Origin: Bin87 sp034420475
GTDB lineage: Bacteria; Chloroflexota; Dehalococcoidia; Lucifugimonadales; UBA3495
Assembly (NCBI GenBank): GCA_034420475.1
Contig: DAOULH010000010.1
Span: 186,001-250,000 of the forward strand
Length of the DNA: 64,000 nucleotides
Direction: 5' to 3'
Shown: in pieces, positions 22,838 to 32,033 of the stretch
How positions within the stretch are numbered: the first letter of the stretch is position 1
Layout of the letters: each line of letters starts with the position of its first letter
Program-made: the position numbers and the translations under genes
Notes under the pieces: generated by a model
Database searches by the model: none
Seen by the model: the letters and a program-made list of their open reading frames with translations, nothing else
Told to the model about the DNA's origin: nothing

Positions 22838-24199
22838 ATGCAAACTAACGACGCTGAAATGGTGGGGCGGATCGCAGAGCTGGAGAATGTGGTCTCTGCT
22901 TTGCAGGTTTTGAAAGGGGTGATCGCGTTGGAGCAAGCAGAGCAAATCAGCGCCCTGGAGAATTTCGCCGGCGGTAAACGCTTGGTGGAGCTGGGCGAGC
23001 TCTTTGAAGAGCAGCGTTCCGAGTTCGATGCCCTGGATTTCGTTGGCTGGTTGCGATTCGGTTCAGGAAGAGGTTTGTGGAGCGATGAAGAGTTCCACTC
23101 CAACTGCATCGCCTGGCTGCTCGATCCTCGGGGGAGCCACGGGATATGTGATGCGATCCTCAAGTCTTTTCTGGAACAGACCGCAGCGCCCAATGAACTG
23201 CTCGAGGCTGATTGGTCGCAGGCCAACGTGATCCGGGAATGGGAGAACTTGGTCAGTGACCGATGGGGGTATCTGGACATTTTGATCGTGAACCAGTCAG
23301 CCCGTGTTCTGTGCGCCATCGAGAACAAGGTCTTTTCCAGCGAACACAGCGAGCAGTTGACTCGCTACAGAAAAGCGTTGGCGGACTCGTACCCGGATTT
23401 CACCAGGCATCACATCTTTCTGACCCCAAGAGGCACACAATCTTACAGGAAGGAAGAACGCAAATACTGGACGCCGACTGCTTATGCAACGGTTCTCAAC
23501 ATCGTGCGGCAGATAGTTGATGACAATAGCTGTACAGTCAAAGGAGACATCCGAGCGTTTTTGCGGCAATACGCTACCACGCTAAGGAGGAACATCGTGA
23601 CCGAGACCAGTGTTCAGCAACAAGCACGGGCCATGTATCTGGAGCACCGAGAAGCGATTGAGCTGATATACGAAAACAAACCAGATTATCGTGGGGATCT
23701 GAAGCTGCTTCTTAAGGACGCAATCAGCCAGCAACACACTTTGATCCTAGATCGCGAGGATTCAGATTACATTCGATTCCGTCCCAAGGATTGGGATAAA
23801 TATAGCGCACAGAAAACAGGGGCCTTATGGTCAGACCGGAACCAGTTGCTACTATTCGCGTTCCATTGTCCGCAAGATCCCGCAAGAGCCGGTGGACCGT
23901 GTCTGGCTCTTTATCCAGGGACGGACGAAGATGTCAGAAGGAGGTTGTATGAGGCAGCAAGGCAAAATTGGCCGATATTCAAACCTCGCGAATCTAGCTT
24001 GCAAAGCGGCGTGACGCATTTGCAAGAATACAAATGGAATATCCTGGACGAATCAGACTTCAGGAACTGGGACGACCCGTCTGTGAGATCCAAAGTTGAA
24101 AACTTGGTGTCAACTTTCGTTCTGAAGGAATTCCCGGCGATGAATGAAGTGATCGTCAACTGCCTCCGCGAGTACGAGGCAGAGCAGGGCGCTCAGTAG
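22838..24199 (+). CDS. PD-(D/E)XK nuclease superfamily protein
   Basis: A 453-aa protein. The nuclease core is around residues 130-200: RWGYLDILIVN supplies the Asp and VLCAIENKVFSSEHSEQLTRY gives the E-x-K with the following Q-L-x-x-Y helix, as in the PDDEXK_4 family. The N-terminal 60 residues are helical with a coiled-coil tendency. The gene is AT-richer than its surroundings. It diverges from the HEPN pair with a 112-bp gap and overlaps the convergent carboxymuconolactone decarboxylase-like gene by seven bases. An in-frame ATG at 22802 is an alternative start. A defence or toxin role is plausible from context only. Confidence 0.75.
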   Translation: MQTNDAEMVGRIAELENVVSALQVLKGVIALEQAEQISALENFAGGKRLVELGELFEEQRSEFDALDFVGWLRFGSGRGLWSDEEFHSNCIAWLLDPRGSHGICDAILKSFLEQTAAPNELLEADWSQANVIREWENLVSDRWGYLDILIVNQSARVLCAIENKVFSSEHSEQLTRYRKALADSYPDFTRHHIFLTPRGTQSYRKEERKYWTPTAYATVLNIVRQIVDDNSCTVKGDIRAFLRQYATTLRRNIVTETSVQQQARAMYLEHREAIELIYENKPDYRGDLKLLLKDAISQQHTLILDREDSDYIRFRPKDWDKYSAQKTGALWSDRNQLLLFAFHCPQDPARAGGPCLALYPGTDEDVRRRLYEAARQNWPIFKPRESSLQSGVTHLQEYKWNILDESDFRNWDDPSVRSKVENLVSTFVLKEFPAMNEVIVNCLREYEAEQGAQ

Positions 24200-24741
24200 G
24201 TAAGCGCGTCCGCCGTGCCCTCCGGCAACTCCACCGCCAGAGCCTGCAGGGTGTGCGCCAGGCCGTGGTAGTAGGACACGACCACCAGCAGGTCTACGAT
24301 ACCGGCGTCGCCGATGATTCCCCGCACTGCCTCGAAGGAAGAGTCTGAGACGCGGTGCTGGCGGAGTAACTCGATGACGAAACCGGATACCGCGGCATCG
24401 TCGCCGCTCAGGCCGTTCGGGGCGCGGTATTCGTGAATGGCTGAGATTTCCGCGTCGCCCAGGCCGGCGTTGCGCGCGGCCGGCTGGTTCACCGTCCAGA
24501 CGTAGTGGCCGCAGGCTTCGCGGGCAGCGGTCAGCACGGCTACGGCTTTGACCCGGGCCGGCAGCGGGGTCTCGAAGCGGACGTAGCCGCCCAGGTGGGC
24601 GAAATTGCTCGCCGCCTGCGGGTTGTTCAGGATCGCGGCGTAGTTGCGCTGCACGCCGCCGCGTGAGGTTTCGATCTCGTCCCAAACCGCCTGTCCGGCG
24701 GCGTCCATGTTTTCCCTGGTGGCGAAGGGTACGCGAGCCAT
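24193..24741 (-). CDS. Carboxymuconolactone decarboxylase family protein
   Basis: A 182-aa all-helical AhpD-like protein. FETPLPARVKAVAVLTAAREACGHYVW is the hallmark helix pair, though the second redox Cys of the AhpD C-x-x-C motif is absent and the usual His after the Trp is replaced (TVNQPAA). A decarboxylase-like or lyase role is therefore more likely than peroxidase reductase. The length is normal for this subgroup. Monocistronic. Confidence 0.82.
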   Translation of the reverse strand: MARVPFATRENMDAAGQAVWDEIETSRGGVQRNYAAILNNPQAASNFAHLGGYVRFETPLPARVKAVAVLTAAREACGHYVWTVNQPAARNAGLGDAEISAIHEYRAPNGLSGDDAAVSGFVIELLRQHRVSDSSFEAVRGIIGDAGIVDLLVVVSYYHGLAHTLQALAVELPEGTADALTY

Positions 24742-24780
24742 GATTTCGTTACCTCACTATTTTGAGCAGTTCGTTCGTTG

Positions 24781-25149
24781 TCAGCCGATCACGTTGGAAA
24801 CCATGAGACCCACCGCCAAGGCTCCCACGATACCGATGACTGCATACAGCATACGCGGGATGCTTGCCGCAACCTGATCGATGCGGGTCTCCAACCTGTC
24901 AAACCGTGCGTTTACTTCGCGCCGGTGCTCGCGCTGGTCTTCTTCGATCTTGTTGAACCGTGCGTTTACTTCGTGCCGGTGCTCGCGCTGGTCTTCTTCA
25001 ATCTTGTTGAACCGTGCGTTGACCTCACGCCGGTGTTCTCGCTGTTCCTCAATGAACAGCGTCATGACGGCTTCAAGAGCGGCCATGCGGGATTCTATGG
25101 CGGACAGGCGTTCCTCGACGCTTGGCGTCGCTGCTGTGGGCGTTGTCAT
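24781..25149 (-). CDS. Coiled-coil protein with C-terminal membrane anchor and 18-aa repeats
   Basis: A 122-aa protein. The N-terminus (SVEERLSAIESRMAALEAVM, then LFIEEQREHRREV) is nearly the same as in the 18111 protein. The centre consists of an 18-residue unit NARFNKIEEDQREHR(R/H)EV repeated about two and a half times, and the C-terminal 25 residues form a membrane helix (MLYAVIGIVGALAVGLMV). Same ends, different repeats: a modular family. The function is unknown. Confidence 0.72.
   Translation of the reverse strand: MTTPTAATPSVEERLSAIESRMAALEAVMTLFIEEQREHRREVNARFNKIEEDQREHRHEVNARFNKIEEDQREHRREVNARFDRLETRIDQVAASIPRMLYAVIGIVGALAVGLMVSNVIG
24902..25044 (-). repeat. About 2.6 tandem 54-bp repeats in the coiled-coil gene
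   Basis: Units at 24902-24955 and 24956-25009 differ at few positions; a diverged partial unit runs to about 25044. Each unit encodes 18 aa. Confidence 0.88.
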
Positions 25150-25224
25150 AATTCGCCTGCTTTAGATAATCTGGCTGCGGAACTGTCCCGCAGCCAGATC
25201 GTTTTCACAATCGAGGGCAGCGCT

Positions 25225-27489
25225 CTAGCCGCCGTTCTCGCCCCAGAGCTGTTCGAGGATAGCGCCGGGCGACATGGGCAGGTTGTCCATGCGCACGCCG
25301 ATGGCGTCGTGGATGGCGTTGGCGATGGCGGCCATGGGCGGGACGATGGGCACCTCGCCCACGCCACGCACCCCGTAGGGATGGCCCGGGTTGGCCTTCT
25401 CCACGATGACCGTGTCGATCATGGGCAGATCGAGGCTGGTGGGCATCCGGTAGTCCAGGAAGCTGGAGTTCACCATGTCGCCGGAGTCGTTCATGAAGTA
25501 CTCTTCGTTGAGCGCCCAGCCGATGCCCTGGACGGCGCCGCCCTGCATCTGGCCTTCCACGTAGCTCGGGTGGATGGCCTTTCCGGCGTCCTGCACCACG
25601 GTGTACCGCAGGACATCGACCTTGCCGGTGTCGGGATCTACTTCGACGTCCACCAGGTGGGTGCCGAAGGCTCCGCCCTCTCCGCCGGGGCTGACGCTGA
25701 CCTGCGCGGAAATGGGGCCGCCGGTGCGCGCCAGCTGCGAGGACAATTCCTTGAAGGACATCTGCAGGTCCTCGTCGGAGTTGTGCTTGAAGATGCCGTC
25801 GGCCAGGTCAATCTCCGAGGGGTCCTTTTCCCAGATCTGGCCGGCGCGGTCGATCATCTTCCGCTTGATTTCCTCGGCGCACTCGTAGGCGGCCCAACCG
25901 GTGGCGAAGGTGGTGCGGCTGCCTCCGGTGAGGAAGGTGTAGCCAACGGCGTCAGTGTCGCCGACACTGGGCCGCACGTCTTCGGCAGGAATGCCCAAGA
26001 CCTCGGCGGCCTGCATGGCGATTGACGCCCGGGAGCCGCCGATGTCCGTTGAGCCTTCCACCAGGCCGATGGTGCCGTCGGCATTGACGCTGATGCTGGC
26101 ACTGGACGCCAGCCCGATGTTCATCCAATAGCCGCTGGCCACGCCGCGGCCGCGGTTGGGACCGGAAATCTCGGACTTGTAGTGGTCGGTGTCTTTTGCC
26201 GCTTCAAGGGTTTCCACGTTGCCGATTACCCGGAACTGCGGTCCGTCAACCCGGCGGTTGCCCTCCTTGCTGGCGTTCTTCAGGCGGAACTCCAGCGGGT
26301 CCATGCCGCACTTGGCTGCCAGTTCGTCCACCACCTGCTCGCCGCCGAAAGCGGAGATGGGCGCGCCCGGAGCGCGGTAGGCGAAGGAGCGCGGCTTGTT
26401 GGTGACCACGTCGTAGCCTTCGACCCGCTGATTCTCCAGGGCATAGGGCGCAAACACGCACTGGGCGCCGGCGGTGACCGGGGAGGAACCGGGGAAAGCG
26501 CCGGCCTCATACATGAGGACCGCGTCGGCGGCGACCAGCGTGCCGTCCTGCTTGGCGCCCATCTTGATCTTGACATACGCGCCGGCAGTGGGGCCGGTGG
26601 CCTCAAAAGTCTCGGTGCGACTCATCTGCATCTTGACGGGGCGGCCGGTCTTTTTCGACAGCAGCGCCGCCACGGGCTCCAGGTACAGCGGAATCTTTCC
26701 GCCGAATCCGCCGCCGATTTCCATGGGCACGACCTTGATGCGGGACACGGGCAACTCGAGCACGCCGGCCAAAGCGTCGCGCGCAACGAACGCGCCCTGG
26801 GTGCTGGTCCACACCGTCAGGTAGCCATCGGCGTTCCAGAAGGCAGAGGCGTTCTGCGGCTCGATGTAGCCCTGGTGCACGGTTCGTGTGTTGAACTCGC
26901 GCTCGATGACGAAGTCGGCGCCGGCCAGGGCGGCTTCGACGTCGCCCTGTTCGTAAACGAACCGATTGGAGACGTTGCTGTGCTTGTCGGTTTCCTCGCC
27001 GAACTCGGTAGTGGTCATGTCCTCGTGGAGCAGGTCGGCGTCGTCCTTCATGGCGTCCAACACGTTGGTGCTGGCTTTCAGGACCTCGTAATCGACCTTG
27101 ATCAGGTTGACCGCCTCTTCGGCGACGTGGGCGGAGTCGGCGGCGACGGCCGCGATGGGGTGGCCGCGGAACAGGGCTTTGTCGGCGGCCAGAATGTTGT
27201 TGCTGGCTGCCCGCGCCGACATCGGCGGGTTCTCCTTGCCGGCGATGGGCAAATCCGCGCCGGTCACCACGCCGCGCACGCCGGGCAGCGCCTCGGCGGC
27301 CGAGGTGTCGATGGATTTGATCCGGGCGTGGGCGTGAGGGCTGCGCAGGACCTTGCCGAAGAGCATCCCGCTCATCTCAAAGTCCGCGCCGTATTTCGCT
27401 CGCCCGGTTACCTTGTCGGCGCCGTCGTGGCGAACCGGCCGCGTGCCGACGACATTATAGTTGGTGTTTGAGAGCACGATATTGGTCAT
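25225..27489 (-). CDS. Xanthine dehydrogenase family molybdopterin-binding subunit
   Basis: A 754-aa paralogue of the 7462 protein with the same architecture: hammerhead domain (KVTGRAKYGADFEM, LRSPHAHARI), GGGFGGK, AYRAPGAP and C-terminal VRGVGEVP with the catalytic Glu. The ATG at 27489 is chosen to match the start of the paralogue. As with the paralogue, no FAD or 2Fe-2S subunit gene is adjacent, so either partners are encoded elsewhere or the subunit works with a shared electron-transfer unit. Substrate unknown. Confidence 0.92.
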   Translation of the reverse strand: MTNIVLSNTNYNVVGTRPVRHDGADKVTGRAKYGADFEMSGMLFGKVLRSPHAHARIKSIDTSAAEALPGVRGVVTGADLPIAGKENPPMSARAASNNILAADKALFRGHPIAAVAADSAHVAEEAVNLIKVDYEVLKASTNVLDAMKDDADLLHEDMTTTEFGEETDKHSNVSNRFVYEQGDVEAALAGADFVIEREFNTRTVHQGYIEPQNASAFWNADGYLTVWTSTQGAFVARDALAGVLELPVSRIKVVPMEIGGGFGGKIPLYLEPVAALLSKKTGRPVKMQMSRTETFEATGPTAGAYVKIKMGAKQDGTLVAADAVLMYEAGAFPGSSPVTAGAQCVFAPYALENQRVEGYDVVTNKPRSFAYRAPGAPISAFGGEQVVDELAAKCGMDPLEFRLKNASKEGNRRVDGPQFRVIGNVETLEAAKDTDHYKSEISGPNRGRGVASGYWMNIGLASSASISVNADGTIGLVEGSTDIGGSRASIAMQAAEVLGIPAEDVRPSVGDTDAVGYTFLTGGSRTTFATGWAAYECAEEIKRKMIDRAGQIWEKDPSEIDLADGIFKHNSDEDLQMSFKELSSQLARTGGPISAQVSVSPGGEGGAFGTHLVDVEVDPDTGKVDVLRYTVVQDAGKAIHPSYVEGQMQGGAVQGIGWALNEEYFMNDSGDMVNSSFLDYRMPTSLDLPMIDTVIVEKANPGHPYGVRGVGEVPIVPPMAAIANAIHDAIGVRMDNLPMSPGAILEQLWGENGG

Positions 27490-27624
27490 AAGTCGCCTCG
27501 CTGCTGGTAGTAATTGCTGGCCGATTTTAGCACAGCCCTGCGGTGGCCCCAACCCCGGAGGTTTGGTAAATTCCACGCCGATGCGTCATGTGAACGCGAC
27601 CCAGGTTGGGAGAGTGGTTCGACA

Positions 27625-28050
27625 TTGGACGCCATACTGGACTATGTGATCGAATCCCTGCGCCGGTACACCGCGCTTCGGGCATGGTTTGCGGAAATCC
27701 TGCTCATTTTCGCTATACTTATGCTGGCAAGGCTGGCAGCGGCGGTCTGGGATGGTGTCGCGGTCAACGGCGAAACGCTGTGGTTCGCCTGGTGGCATAC
27801 TTTCGATAACGCCGGTTCATTTGCCGATGACGCGGTGGCGCTGGCGATTTCGCTGACTGCCATCATCGAGGGAAGTTTCATGTTTCTGGCAAAAAAGCGC
27901 ATCGCCATCGCTCGGGAGGACGGTCGTGAGGAAGGCCGCGCTGAAGTGCGAGCCGAATTGGAGCCGATAATCAAGGACTTGCAGGAGCGCATTCAACGCC
28001 TGGAAAACGGCGGTTCGCAGCAATCTCCCGCGACCGACGCTGCGCCCTGA
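27625..28050 (+). CDS. Small membrane protein with charged C-terminal tail
   Basis: A 141-aa protein with two or three hydrophobic segments (WFAEILLIFAILMLARLAAA, then AVALAISLTAIIEGSFMF) followed by a charged helical tail EDGREEGRAEVRAELEPII. The start is uncertain: TTG at 27625 has GGGAG about 13 bases upstream, while a GTG at 27646 is also in frame; the open frame extends to 27514. The tail design (EGREEGRAE) is shared with the small protein between atpG and atpD. Function unknown. Confidence 0.6.
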   Translation: MDAILDYVIESLRRYTALRAWFAEILLIFAILMLARLAAAVWDGVAVNGETLWFAWWHTFDNAGSFADDAVALAISLTAIIEGSFMFLAKKRIAIAREDGREEGRAEVRAELEPIIKDLQERIQRLENGGSQQSPATDAAP

Positions 28051-28064
28051 TTCGGGCGGTTGGT

Positions 28065-29096
28065 TCAGGTCAGCGGCAGCGGCGGCTGCCACAACTTGCC
28101 CGTCTCGTTGACGGTGATCGAATCGACCCACTTCACCCAGTCGTAGCCGCGCTTGTGCGGTTCGACCATGCGCGCCGGAAAGCCGTGCCCGGCGGATAGT
28201 GGCTCGCCGTTCACCCGGCTGGCCAGCAGCGCGCGGTCGGCTTCCGCCAGGGAATACCTGCGGAAGTATCCGGTGCGTGACCGGATCGTGATGCTGCCCG
28301 CGCCGGGTTTGAGATTCGCTCTATTGAGCAACTGAGATACGGGAACGCCCTCCCACCGGCGGGTGGTGTGCCAGCCCCCGGTGCAGTCCAGGGTCGCAGT
28401 GAGGCTTTCGCGCCAGGTTTGGAACTCTTCATGTCCAATCTGGTACGGCGATTCCACGTGGCCTTCGACGCTCAGGCGCCATGCTGAGGCATCGACGGCA
28501 GGCGCCTTGTCGTTCAGCCACATGGTCACGGGAAAATCCGGACCGTTTTCCGGGTACGAGCCGGTGAATCGGCGTTGCGCTCCTGCACCGTTCGCCAACA
28601 CCCCCGCCAATTCGGCAGTCCGCCACGCCAGGAACCCGGCCATGGCCAGTCCGATCACCCGGAGAGCGTGGCGTCGGTCAACCAGGTAGCGGGTCCGCAG
28701 GCTGATGCGATGGCGGAAGGAGTGCCACACCAGCAGGGGTATCAGCATCCACGCCAGGTTCATGTGGATGGTGGTACCCGAGAAGCCCATCCAGTCGTAG
28801 GGGCCGAGATGGCTCCACGCCAGCCCCAGGCCCAGCACAATCAGCAGTCCCAACAGCAGCGCGATTGACCACAGCATTGAGTTCAGGGAGCGGCGCCAGT
28901 TGCTCCGGGTACGCAACGAGGCCAGGATATTGCGCGACTTCCACACGAATAGCGCGAGGATGGCGAACCCGAAGATGCGGTGCAGGTGCATGGCCCCGAT
29001 CCAGTCGGGGTTCGAGTGGGTGAGGCCCAGATATCCGGTAAGCAGTTCGGCGATGACCAGGGCGATCAGCGCGATGTTGGCCCAGGGGTAACGCAT
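28065..29096 (-). CDS. Cytochrome b561-like membrane domain fused to sulfite-oxidase-fold Mo domain
   Basis: A 343-aa protein. The N-terminal 170 residues contain about four to five membrane helices with His pairs (MHLHRIFGF, TTIHMNL, VWHSFRH) suited to bind b-type haem. The C-terminal 160 residues are a sulfite-oxidase-fold molybdopterin domain with the Mo-ligand Cys in TATLDCTGGW and the downstream VPVSQLL, SAGHGFPAR and VKWV blocks. This fuses into one chain the roles played by MsrP and MsrQ, suggesting membrane-bound reductase or oxidase activity outside the cytoplasm. Substrate unknown. Confidence 0.82.
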   Translation of the reverse strand: MRYPWANIALIALVIAELLTGYLGLTHSNPDWIGAMHLHRIFGFAILALFVWKSRNILASLRTRSNWRRSLNSMLWSIALLLGLLIVLGLGLAWSHLGPYDWMGFSGTTIHMNLAWMLIPLLVWHSFRHRISLRTRYLVDRRHALRVIGLAMAGFLAWRTAELAGVLANGAGAQRRFTGSYPENGPDFPVTMWLNDKAPAVDASAWRLSVEGHVESPYQIGHEEFQTWRESLTATLDCTGGWHTTRRWEGVPVSQLLNRANLKPGAGSITIRSRTGYFRRYSLAEADRALLASRVNGEPLSAGHGFPARMVEPHKRGYDWVKWVDSITVNETGKLWQPPLPLT

Positions 29097-29211
29097 CGAG
29101 CCTCACGTCTGGATGGCTGGATCGCCCGCCCGGCGATGCGGAGGAGGAACACGACCGGCAGTATGGACATGGCGCCGAGGGTTGGGACGTCGTATCGGGT
29201 GGTGGGATGCA

Positions 29212-30621
29212 TCAGGGATTGTCCGCATACGCGCGGAACCAGTCGCTGGAGAACACGTGGCGGGGATCGTATTGCTGCTTGGCAGATACGAACTCGGAAA
29301 ACTGAGGGTAGCACGTCGTCAGCTGGTCGGTCGTGGCGAATTTGTTGTAGGTGAGGAAATAGCTGCCGTCCCGCTCGATGGCCAGGTCGATGAGCGTCCG
29401 CAGGACATGGGCGACGCGCTGGATGCCGGCCGGATCGTGGTCCACGTGCAGGTTCACCACGATGCAGGCGTATGGCTGCCGGGCCCAGTTGAGCATTGTT
29501 TCGTCGTCGCGCTCGATGAGGCGTATAGTTCCGTAGATCACGCTGGCTTCTTGACGCCTTAAGACCTTGGCTGCTGCGGCCATGAAGCCGGGCAACTCGG
29601 GCAACGGCACGTACAGTTCGGTGATAGTTTCCGAACCCGGAACCGCGCAGCTGAGCCGCTGGTCAAGTTCCTGGTGGTAGTGGTCGATGTACTGGCTCAG
29701 CTGAAAGGTGTCGCTGTCGTAAATCTGGCCGTCGGTGCTCCGGTAGAACCCGGCGTATTCGTCGAAGGCGCGGGCCTTGTTAGTATGGGACCAGTACAAC
29801 AGCTGACGCCAGGCGGTCTCGTTGAGCAAGTATTGTGGCGGTGGGGTGGCTCTGGCCTCGGCGTCACTCACCGGTTGATAGCAGGACAGGACACCGTCCC
29901 GGAGGAAGCCGGGCGAATTCTCGTCGGTGCGGTACTGGAAATCGCCGTAGGTGAAACCGTCCGCGATCCGTTGCTTGAAGAGGTCCCCGAGCTTGTCGAT
30001 GGTGGCGACTTCCACCACCCGGCGCACATGGTGGGCCGGCATGAGGCGCAGGTCGACGGTTGTAATCACGCCGAACAACCCGTACCCGCCGATGGCCAGG
30101 CGGAACAGGTCGGAATTCTGGTCACGGTCGCAGCGGATAAGGTTGCCGTCGGCGTCGATCATTTCGAACGCTTCCACGTCCTGGACGATGGGACGATAGG
30201 TTAGCCCGCGCCCGTGGCCGTTGGCCGCCAGGGCTCCGCCGACGCTGAGCTGGTCGGCGCCGGTCTGCTTCTGCACGATGCTCCACCGGCGGTGAACGTC
30301 CGGCTGCTGGAGGTCGCGGAGGCCGGCTACCAGGTCCGCCCACATGATCCCGGCCTCCACGGTGACGATACCCCTTTCGGCGTCCAGGCCGACGATGCGG
30401 TTCAGATGTCGAGTATCTAACAACGTTCCGCCGGTGAGGAATTGCTGGCTGCCCATGGCGTGCCGTCCCCCGGTGATGCTCAGGCTCTGGCCGGCGTCCC
30501 GCACCTGATTTGTCGCCTGTTGAGCTTCCACGATCGAATTGGGCGCAATGACCTGTGCGACTTCGGTTTGGTTCAATTGTGAATGAATGTCATTGACAGT
30601 TATGGATGTTGTTATTGGCAT
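29212..30621 (-). CDS. FAD-binding oxidoreductase (PCMH/VAO type)
   Basis: A 469-aa flavoprotein. The FAD-binding PCMH domain covers about residues 20-210: SITGGRHAMGSQQ, LDTRHLNRIVGLD, VTVEAGIMWADL, LSVGGALAANGHG and GGYGLFGVITTVDLRL. The His in GGRH may carry covalent FAD as in other VAO enzymes. The C-terminus (FVSAKQQYDPRHVFSSDWF) matches the usual last motif. It oxidises an alcohol, sugar or lactone-type substrate; identity unknown. The start at 30621 is selected over the longer frame, which lacks a ribosome site. Confidence 0.87.
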   Translation of the reverse strand: MPITTSITVNDIHSQLNQTEVAQVIAPNSIVEAQQATNQVRDAGQSLSITGGRHAMGSQQFLTGGTLLDTRHLNRIVGLDAERGIVTVEAGIMWADLVAGLRDLQQPDVHRRWSIVQKQTGADQLSVGGALAANGHGRGLTYRPIVQDVEAFEMIDADGNLIRCDRDQNSDLFRLAIGGYGLFGVITTVDLRLMPAHHVRRVVEVATIDKLGDLFKQRIADGFTYGDFQYRTDENSPGFLRDGVLSCYQPVSDAEARATPPPQYLLNETAWRQLLYWSHTNKARAFDEYAGFYRSTDGQIYDSDTFQLSQYIDHYHQELDQRLSCAVPGSETITELYVPLPELPGFMAAAAKVLRRQEASVIYGTIRLIERDDETMLNWARQPYACIVVNLHVDHDPAGIQRVAHVLRTLIDLAIERDGSYFLTYNKFATTDQLTTCYPQFSEFVSAKQQYDPRHVFSSDWFRAYADNP

Positions 30622-30770
30622 GGTTTTGGTGCTTGTCCTTTGTCTGATCTCAGCGCTGCCTGCACCTACGAGTGTGCGGGCCGTGCGGATGGGCCTCCGT
30701 GTTACACTCCCGTCGCGTTGGACGGCGCGTAAGCTGCCAACGTTCACCCAATAATAGGCGGATGGGAAGT

Positions 30771-31997
30771 ATGCAGCCACTATCGGACTTGCGCGTTTTA
30801 GCCGTCACCGTGTTCCTCGCCGGGCCGTTCCTGAGCATGACGCTGGCGCGGTTGGGCGCCGAGGTGATCAAGATCGAGATACCCGGCCGGGGCGATCCGG
30901 TGCGCGGCAATGGGCCCTTTGCCGGCCCGGATGGGATCCACTCACAGCAACGAACCGAGAAACACATCGCGACACGTTTCCTGAAGCGCAGCCAGGGAGT
31001 GAAAAGCGTCACGCTGGACCTGAGGAACCCGCGCGGGCGAGAACTGTTCCTCGACATGGCCCGGCAGTCCGACGTGGTGCTGGAGAACCTGGCGCCCGGT
31101 TCCATGACTCGACTGGGCCTCGGCTACTCGGACGTAGCCGCCGTGAACCCCGGAGTAATCTACGCCAGCATCTCCGGTTACGGGCAAACCGGTCCTTACG
31201 CCCACCAGCCGGCCCACGACCCGCAAATCCAGGGGATGAGCGGTCTGATGGACATCAACGGCGAACCCGACGGGCCGCCCACTCGGGTGGGGTTCTACAT
31301 TGGCGATCTGGTGACGCCGATGTTTGCCTCTACTGCCATCCTGTCCGCGTTGCGAGAGAAGGACAAGACCGGCAAGGGCTGCTACCTGGACGTGTCGATG
31401 ATGGACACCCTGGCGTCGTTGATGCTGATGGAGAACCTGGAGGAGGACCTGGCAGCGGGCATCCCGTTGCGGACCGGCAACAACAGCCGGAGCGGACCCA
31501 CCGGCCAGTACCACGCCAGTGACGGCGCCGTCATCATCACCGCCGCCAGCGACGATCAATGGCGCCGGCTATGCAACGCCATCGGTATGCCGGAGCTAGT
31601 CGAGGACGAAAGGTTTGCGCGTTACCAGGTCAGGTCGGAAAACGCCGCGGAAGCCCGCGCTGAAGTCCAGGCCCGCATCGGCGCCATGACCCGGGCCGAG
31701 GCGCTGGACTGTCTGTCCGCCGGCGACGTACCGTGCGCCCCGGTGCGGACCGTGCCCGAAATTCTGACCGATCGCCATTTTCGGGATCGGGGCGCGTTGC
31801 GACCGATGAAGAATGCAGCGTTCGGCGGAGAGGTTGATGAGGTTGTGGCCGGCTTCCCGGTGCTGTTCGACGGCCAGCCGCTGCCGGATGTTCCGGGCGC
31901 GCCATCTCTGGGTATGCACAACGCGGAGGTGTTGGGAGCCCTGTGCGGTGTGGATGCTGCGGAGTTGGAGCAGTTGCGAGGAGCGGGAGTGATCTAG
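30771..31997 (+). CDS. CaiB/BaiF family CoA-transferase
   Basis: A 408-aa class III CoA-transferase. N-terminal block LRVLAVTVFLAGPFLSMTLARLGAEVIKIE and the central SISGYGQTGPY are typical. The catalytic Asp is in HDPQIQGMSGLMDING. These enzymes transfer CoA between acyl-CoA and free acids through a glutamyl-type Asp anhydride. Starts at 30771 (or 30762). One of three such genes here; it diverges from the FAD oxidase. Confidence 0.88.
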   Translation: MQPLSDLRVLAVTVFLAGPFLSMTLARLGAEVIKIEIPGRGDPVRGNGPFAGPDGIHSQQRTEKHIATRFLKRSQGVKSVTLDLRNPRGRELFLDMARQSDVVLENLAPGSMTRLGLGYSDVAAVNPGVIYASISGYGQTGPYAHQPAHDPQIQGMSGLMDINGEPDGPPTRVGFYIGDLVTPMFASTAILSALREKDKTGKGCYLDVSMMDTLASLMLMENLEEDLAAGIPLRTGNNSRSGPTGQYHASDGAVIITAASDDQWRRLCNAIGMPELVEDERFARYQVRSENAAEARAEVQARIGAMTRAEALDCLSAGDVPCAPVRTVPEILTDRHFRDRGALRPMKNAAFGGEVDEVVAGFPVLFDGQPLPDVPGAPSLGMHNAEVLGALCGVDAAELEQLRGAGVI

Positions 31998-32033
31998 CAG
32001 CGACAGCCAAACGTTTAGCGACGCGCGTTGCCT

